From positions 137,605,845 to 137,669,844 of the forward strand of contig CM036617.1 in assembly GCA_020746105.1 (NCBI GenBank): a DNA stretch of 64,000 nt, in the 5' to 3' direction. Under the pieces are notes generated by a model, which was given only the letters and a program-made list of their open reading frames with translations, made no database searches and was not told the origin of the DNA. Source of the stretch: Trogon surrucura (taxonomy: Eukaryota; Chordata; Aves; Trogoniformes; Trogonidae). How positions within the stretch are numbered: position 1 is the first letter of the stretch; every line of letters starts with the position of its first letter. Both the position numbers and the translations under genes were made by a program. Positions 55,201-61,200 of this stretch are shown here, in pieces.

Positions 55201-58200
55201 CTGTGAACAGGGCCAAACTGGTTTGTGCAGCCACGTCTTTAAACTTCATTTCTGGTTATTACACAGAAAAGATGTTCCACAGGCATTTTCTAGCTTCATG
55301 ATAATGGCAAATCAAAATGGCACTGGGATTACTGTAGCTAGGTCTTTACAGACACTGAAATTTGGACTTCAAAAGAACTGTCTGCATGTTCAAAGTTAAA
55401 TGCCTGCTTAAGTGTTTTGCTTGAAGGGGGTCTGAATTACATTGCATTCAGAAACGTAATTACAGTTATTAAAATCATGTGTAAAGCACTGTTGATTCAG
55501 TGTTTCATTGTACATGATATATAGCTATATTAATTATTTTATTAGGCATACATAATGTTGCCAATGTGACGCAATGCTGCTACCACAAATTATTTTCTGT
55601 TTTTGAGGAGGAAACAGACCATCTGCAGTGGAAATACTTCATTTGGAAGGCAAGAAAAGGCCGTAACACAAGGCTCTTCATGGACAAGTTCTACCCTACT
55701 TGGCAGACAGTGTAGCTGCAGTGTTCCTGTCTGCATGCAGTGGCACACAAGCTGGAGAAACTTACCTATGAGCCTGTCCAACCCTCCACGGAATACAAAA
55801 CAAAATTACAAGCCCTCCAACACAAGCCCACTCTAGCCTTCGCCATCCTGCTCTACACCTTGTCCTCCCCCTCAGAGGACACAAAGAAGAGAAACAATAT
55901 ACAATTTACTTTAACCTTGTTTTCAATTTTATTTGAAGTTACAGGTCATCTGACAAATTCTTTTTTTTTCACATCTCAAGTAAATTTTTAAGAGTTCAGT
56001 ATATACAGAGAATGCCTGACTTGTCACGTCTGTAAAGTGTTGCTATTTATTAATCCTGTGAGATTTTGTACCCACAATATAGACTCTTCATGCTAGCCAT
56101 GTTCCGTCCATTTGAGAAGATTTTAAAAAAAAAAACCTGAGGGCATACTCCCAAACACAACAGTGGGTCAAAAGGTCTGTGGTAGAGGGCCTGATAGGGA
56201 TTCAGAAGCTGAGCTGAATTAATTTGCAATGTTTTGCTGAGTATATTGTGCTAAGTATATGGCAGGTTGCCAGGAGCTTTTGCATAGGTATGTTCTCTAT
56301 TATTACTCCAATTTAAATAAACAAATTTACATTTACTGTACCTTTAGCTGAAGGACCAAGTCCATGCAGTATTTGCCAAGAGGATTTATGTCATTCAAGA
56401 TGAGTGCAATTATAATATCAATCCCATTAGATTCATGGGTGGCTATGCAAGTCTGCAAAATAAAGGAGTCGAGGTGTGGTGGCAGAGAGGGAGGGAAGGA
56501 GGGGAGAAAATGAGCGAGAGAGAGAGAGAGAGAGAATACACGTATCAGCAAATTTTCAAAACAAGGACCCAGAACTTGAAAGACTTCTAACAGCAATAAA
56601 CCTCCCAGCCAAAGCACAGTATCCTGAAAACATGCCATAAGTGGTGCTCCGGGAGACTTGCGTGGTACACAACTATCCCCAACATGGCCAGTAGCGAAGC
56701 ACACAACTGCCAAAACGTTGGTGCAAGCTAAAATACACTTGCGGTGAGTCACGTAGGGTTTGGCACCAAATGGTACAAGTTACAGAGGGCAGCCCACAGG
56801 AGCACAGCCAGATGCAGCTGAACGCACATGCAGAGACATGCCTGAATGTCGGTCCAATCAAATCTGCACACTCAAATTCTTAATTTACATTCAGCAAGTA
56901 GCACTAATATCACTGTTTGAGCACGAATTGTTTGCAAAGATTAGTGTTTTCTACATGCTTCTGGACACATCCTGCACAGGAGGACATTTCTGGACACTGA
57001 ATTCAAAACTGTAACCACAACCAACAGTACTTCCCAAATGCTTTTACAGCTTGAGTCTTGGACCTTCTAAGCCTTGCAAATAAGTGTCAGTAACACAAAA
57101 ACCTATGTTATTTTTTTCTTCCAGAGGTTTATAGGACAATAGGAAAGGAAAAGTTTTCAAAACAAAGGGAAAAAATGACAATCAGAGTGTGGAGAATTTG
57201 CATCTGAAATGCACTGAATGGCAGTAAACAAGCATAACTCAAATCCTGAGTGACTTCCCAGCAGGTAAGTCTAAGTAATAAAGTGTAACTAATCAGTCCC
57301 ACTACCAGCATTCCTCCAGTGCTCCTCAGGTAAACTTGCTGGAGAGTATGTTAACTTGAAACATTTTTTTTTTTATCTCTAGTCATGTAATTAATTCCTT
57401 CCTTACAGACATTCTTCCCATTCATTAGTGGATCAAACGTGACTATTTACAATGTAGTCCACTGAAGGATTTTTGTTTGTTTGTTTGTTTTTAAAGCTTT
57501 AAGTAAAGGCAACTGATTAGCAGCAATGGCAAAAATAGCACTTTGCACTTCACTTGTGAACATTAATGAAATAGCATTAATACTGCATGTATTTCTGCAG
57601 CGATTTCTAGTATCAAGAGCAGACTGCCTGTAATTTCACCCACCACAATTTTCCCATTTCTAACCCACAGTAAAAATTCTCCAATTTCATCCACTGTGAC
57701 AACTTTACTACAGTTCTCTTCAGATCAAATACAGCAGCATGTAACTACATTCTTTACCTTTCTATACTGCCTCAGCATGGCACTAAAGAGACATCTACTA
57801 AAAGTCACAGGAATATGACTTTAAAAGACTGTATAAAACGAGGCATAGAAGATTAGAAGCATGGTCTTTAATCTCATCCATTTCGCTACTGATATCATAA
57901 TTAAAGATGCTGCTAGGTAGTACAGCAGGACAGTAAGTTAAACTTTGTGGCAGTTATGTGAATTAAGGAAAGTAGATGTTGGCAACCTACATAAACACCA
58001 GCAAAGGCAAAATGTATGAAAACAACAAAAACAAGATTGTGTTTGCAAAATACTTCTACAACTGTCACTCATAATCCAGTCCCACCAAGTGAGGTTTAAG
58101 CCACGGACCCACTGATATAAGACATTAAACTCCCTCTGAAAGGACTGGAAACCCTCCAGGTAAGCAGACATACTACAGAAGTCTGTTCTGAACCGTGGCT

Positions 58201-61200
58201 TAACAGAATTGTTCAGGCCTTATGAAAGCTTGAAACATTTCCAGCCTAGTCATAGCAGTTACAAGTGAATTTATGTTATTAAGAATACAGAGGAGTTTAC
58301 AATAAGCACACAGATACCATACATTCAGGTACACTCTTTTGCATCCAGAAGTTATTTGAACCCTACCTGGTTTTCATGGCATGGACCTTGGCAATATTCG
58401 GTCAAGCTTTCCAGTGTCTGGTTGACAAGGGCCACATTCCTCTCGTTGATGTAAAGGCCCAATAAGCCCAGCCCACCTGTTGTGCTCCCACAGATACAGT
58501 CCAAAAACTGAAGGGTCTCACAAACAAGGTTGTAATTCGTTTTATTGTTCTGATGTCTTAAAAAATTCTGGTGGATGGAGAAAACGAACGTAAAAAAAAC
58601 CCAGAAAAAACAAGTAAGAGAGTGGTAGAGTCAAGTCAAACACAGTCTTTCTCATGAAAATATTGAAGGGTACAATCTGTGACCATAGAACCACTGTACC
58701 TTAGGTACTGAACTACACTACACTGTAGAAAACATATTATGCCCTAGGGCAGCAGTTGAGAACTGTTATCTGATTAGAGCAGCAGAGAAGGGAGGGCTTG
58801 GGAAAGTAAACTTTGCGAACAACTGCGTTGGCCTTAAACATCTTCTGCACGTCCTGCATACCTGTCCCCATCCATCCGCTACGACTCTTCTCTTGGGAGC
58901 TTGCTGCCCCACAGCTCAGCAGGTGTGCTGGCACACCACCACTGCTCCTCGGCAGTGTCAGCGCAGAACAGTAGCTTAGCTCAAACCACCCCCAGCACTG
59001 CTTTCAGGGAGGCTGCTGCACATGGCACTGAGGTATATTTGCAGAAAATTCATTTTGCAAATGTTGCTATGGGGACAGTCATTTCTACCAGAGGAACTGA
59101 TGGCAGGGACACACGTAGCATCTTAAAGCCTTCAATCATAATACCCAGGGAAAAGTGCAGTACTCAAACTTTGCCCAGAAACTTCCCATGATCTTCAAGC
59201 CTGTGGCAAGTGAGCCACCATTTGTGCATAGAAATCATACTACTGGGGACATTTAGGCATTTCTCAACTCTATGTGATTATGCTGCGTTGCCTAAGCAAT
59301 TCCGAGGACATAAACATGAGCTCGAACAGAGCATGTCAGTGGTTCTTGAAAAGGGTTATTTTATCCCCCTGTTTTGTAACAGGAGCCATGTACAGGTGTA
59401 TTTTTCTTCCCTTATGAAATTCCAGCTTCTGTAATACTTCTTTTAGAGCTCAGCTCAAAACACTTTACCTGCAGCTCTCGGTTGTGGTTCTCACACAGCA
59501 GCTGGAGAAATCTCAATATTGGCTGCATGATTGCAATGGCAGGGCTCATGATTGCTTCTTCTGTGGACTTCTCTTCTGCATTTGCAGCATCCGTTCCTGA
59601 GCCCATAAGTTCTATTTCTGGGTCCATTTCTCTTCTATACACAGAGTAAGCCTTGGATGTTGCAGAAGATGCTTCTGTTAACTGTCCTTTCATACCCTCT
59701 TTCAGATGCAGGGTTGAATCCTTTACTGAAAAGAAGATAATTTTCCTTCATTTTTGAAACTCGTTCCTCTCATTTGATTAAGCAATAAAAAAACAATAAT
59801 AATGAATGCAAGCTTTTCTCTGTTGGTGCCTAACTTTTCAAAGACCTCTAGGCAACTTGCAAAGAATATCAAAGCAGCATTCATGCAGGGATAGCATGTT
59901 CCAAATAAACCACAAACCAGAGTGAAACAGAACATTAAAACAAAAAGCCCTACTATTTCTCTCCCATATACAATAAATGAGGAGAACAATAGAAGGACCA
60001 CAGGGTGGGAAATCAGTTCCTGTGCTCGCTCTTGTGAAATAGGCCCATTAGCAGCAGCCTCTACTTCTGCTGCTCTAAAAATAAGGTTCTATATCTTCTA
60101 CTGGTATAAACTCACTGATTTTACCAAAGCTAATTCCTTGTAACTAGCTTAAGAAATGGCCTATAATTCAGAGAAAAACAGGCACAAAAGATGCAAATTA
60201 GCAACGATTAATATTAAAACTTATTGATCAACACAGCACAGTATCAGTGATGCAGTATGTGCTGTTTGAATATAACGCACTTCTCCCCTCTTTTGCATGG
60301 TTGCCTCCTTACCTCTCTTTTTTGGAACAGATATGGTTAGGTCACTATCATCATCTTTCTTTTTGCTCCCCAGATCAATAGTGTTCACTGACACTGTCGA
60401 TCGTATCTCCTGCTGAGCAGCTTTCATGCGGTCATATAGGACTTTAAAGAATTTTTCTGACTTTTTTTGCTCCTTCAGTTGCTGGTAAGTTGAATACTGC
60501 GAAAAATATATTCTTTAAATATCAATCTTCCAAGGGAAAGAGATTCAAAAATATTTTTTTGTGAAACAAACGATGAATAATTACTACACTTACACAGAAA
60601 AATGTTGCCCCCTGCCTGACCAGTTCTTCCACAAAGTGATACACAAAGCTGGTAACAAAGATTGATGATAGCATTTTTAAAATCGGATAAAATGGTGAGC
60701 ACTGTTATTTGCAATCTTTAAAATGTCACAATATCACACTTGAAGTTAAGTTACTTAGTGATGCTCTGCATTTCTTCAGGCGTTCTACAATATTCCATCT
60801 ACAAATAACAGTGAAAAGTAATTGTCATTATGTAACAACAAGAGGAGGCATTAAACACCTAATGTGTAATATTATAGCTTAGATTACGTAATTCTTTTGT
60901 GCCTCACACAGAACTGGAGTTAATATTTTGGGTTATTAAGTTCAGCCCCTCAGTATTACCGTCAAGCAGGCTGAGAACCGTTCTCAACAGTTTACAAACT
61001 ATTTTATAGTAAAAGTCTTTTACAGCCCCTACCAGCTTTTTTAGAAAGCCTTAAAAAAATTTCACTTCTTTAGCATTTTTGGGACACTCTCCAAGGGTCA
61101 CAGACTGTATTATCTTTTTTACAGAATAAAGATACAAGATGGGATTCCTCTCAATTTCATAGTCTTGCAATGAGGTATAAGCTAGTTATTTAGGCTCCCT

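Larger units (their letters stand above)
51540..56341 (-). other. ITPR2: ITPR2 intron 6
   Basis: 4.8 kb. It contains a degraded CR1 tail at about 52795-52912 and a longer CR1 fragment on the opposite strand at about 54648-55120. The stretch from 52140 to 53700 is GC-richer than its surroundings but shows no conserved frame. I see nothing else. Confidence 0.9.
56453..58366 (-). other. ITPR2: ITPR2 intron 5
   Basis: 1.9 kb. It carries a (GA)n run (a (CT)n run on the gene strand) next to the exon 6 acceptor and a (TTTG)n run near 57472. Nothing else was recognised. Confidence 0.9.
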
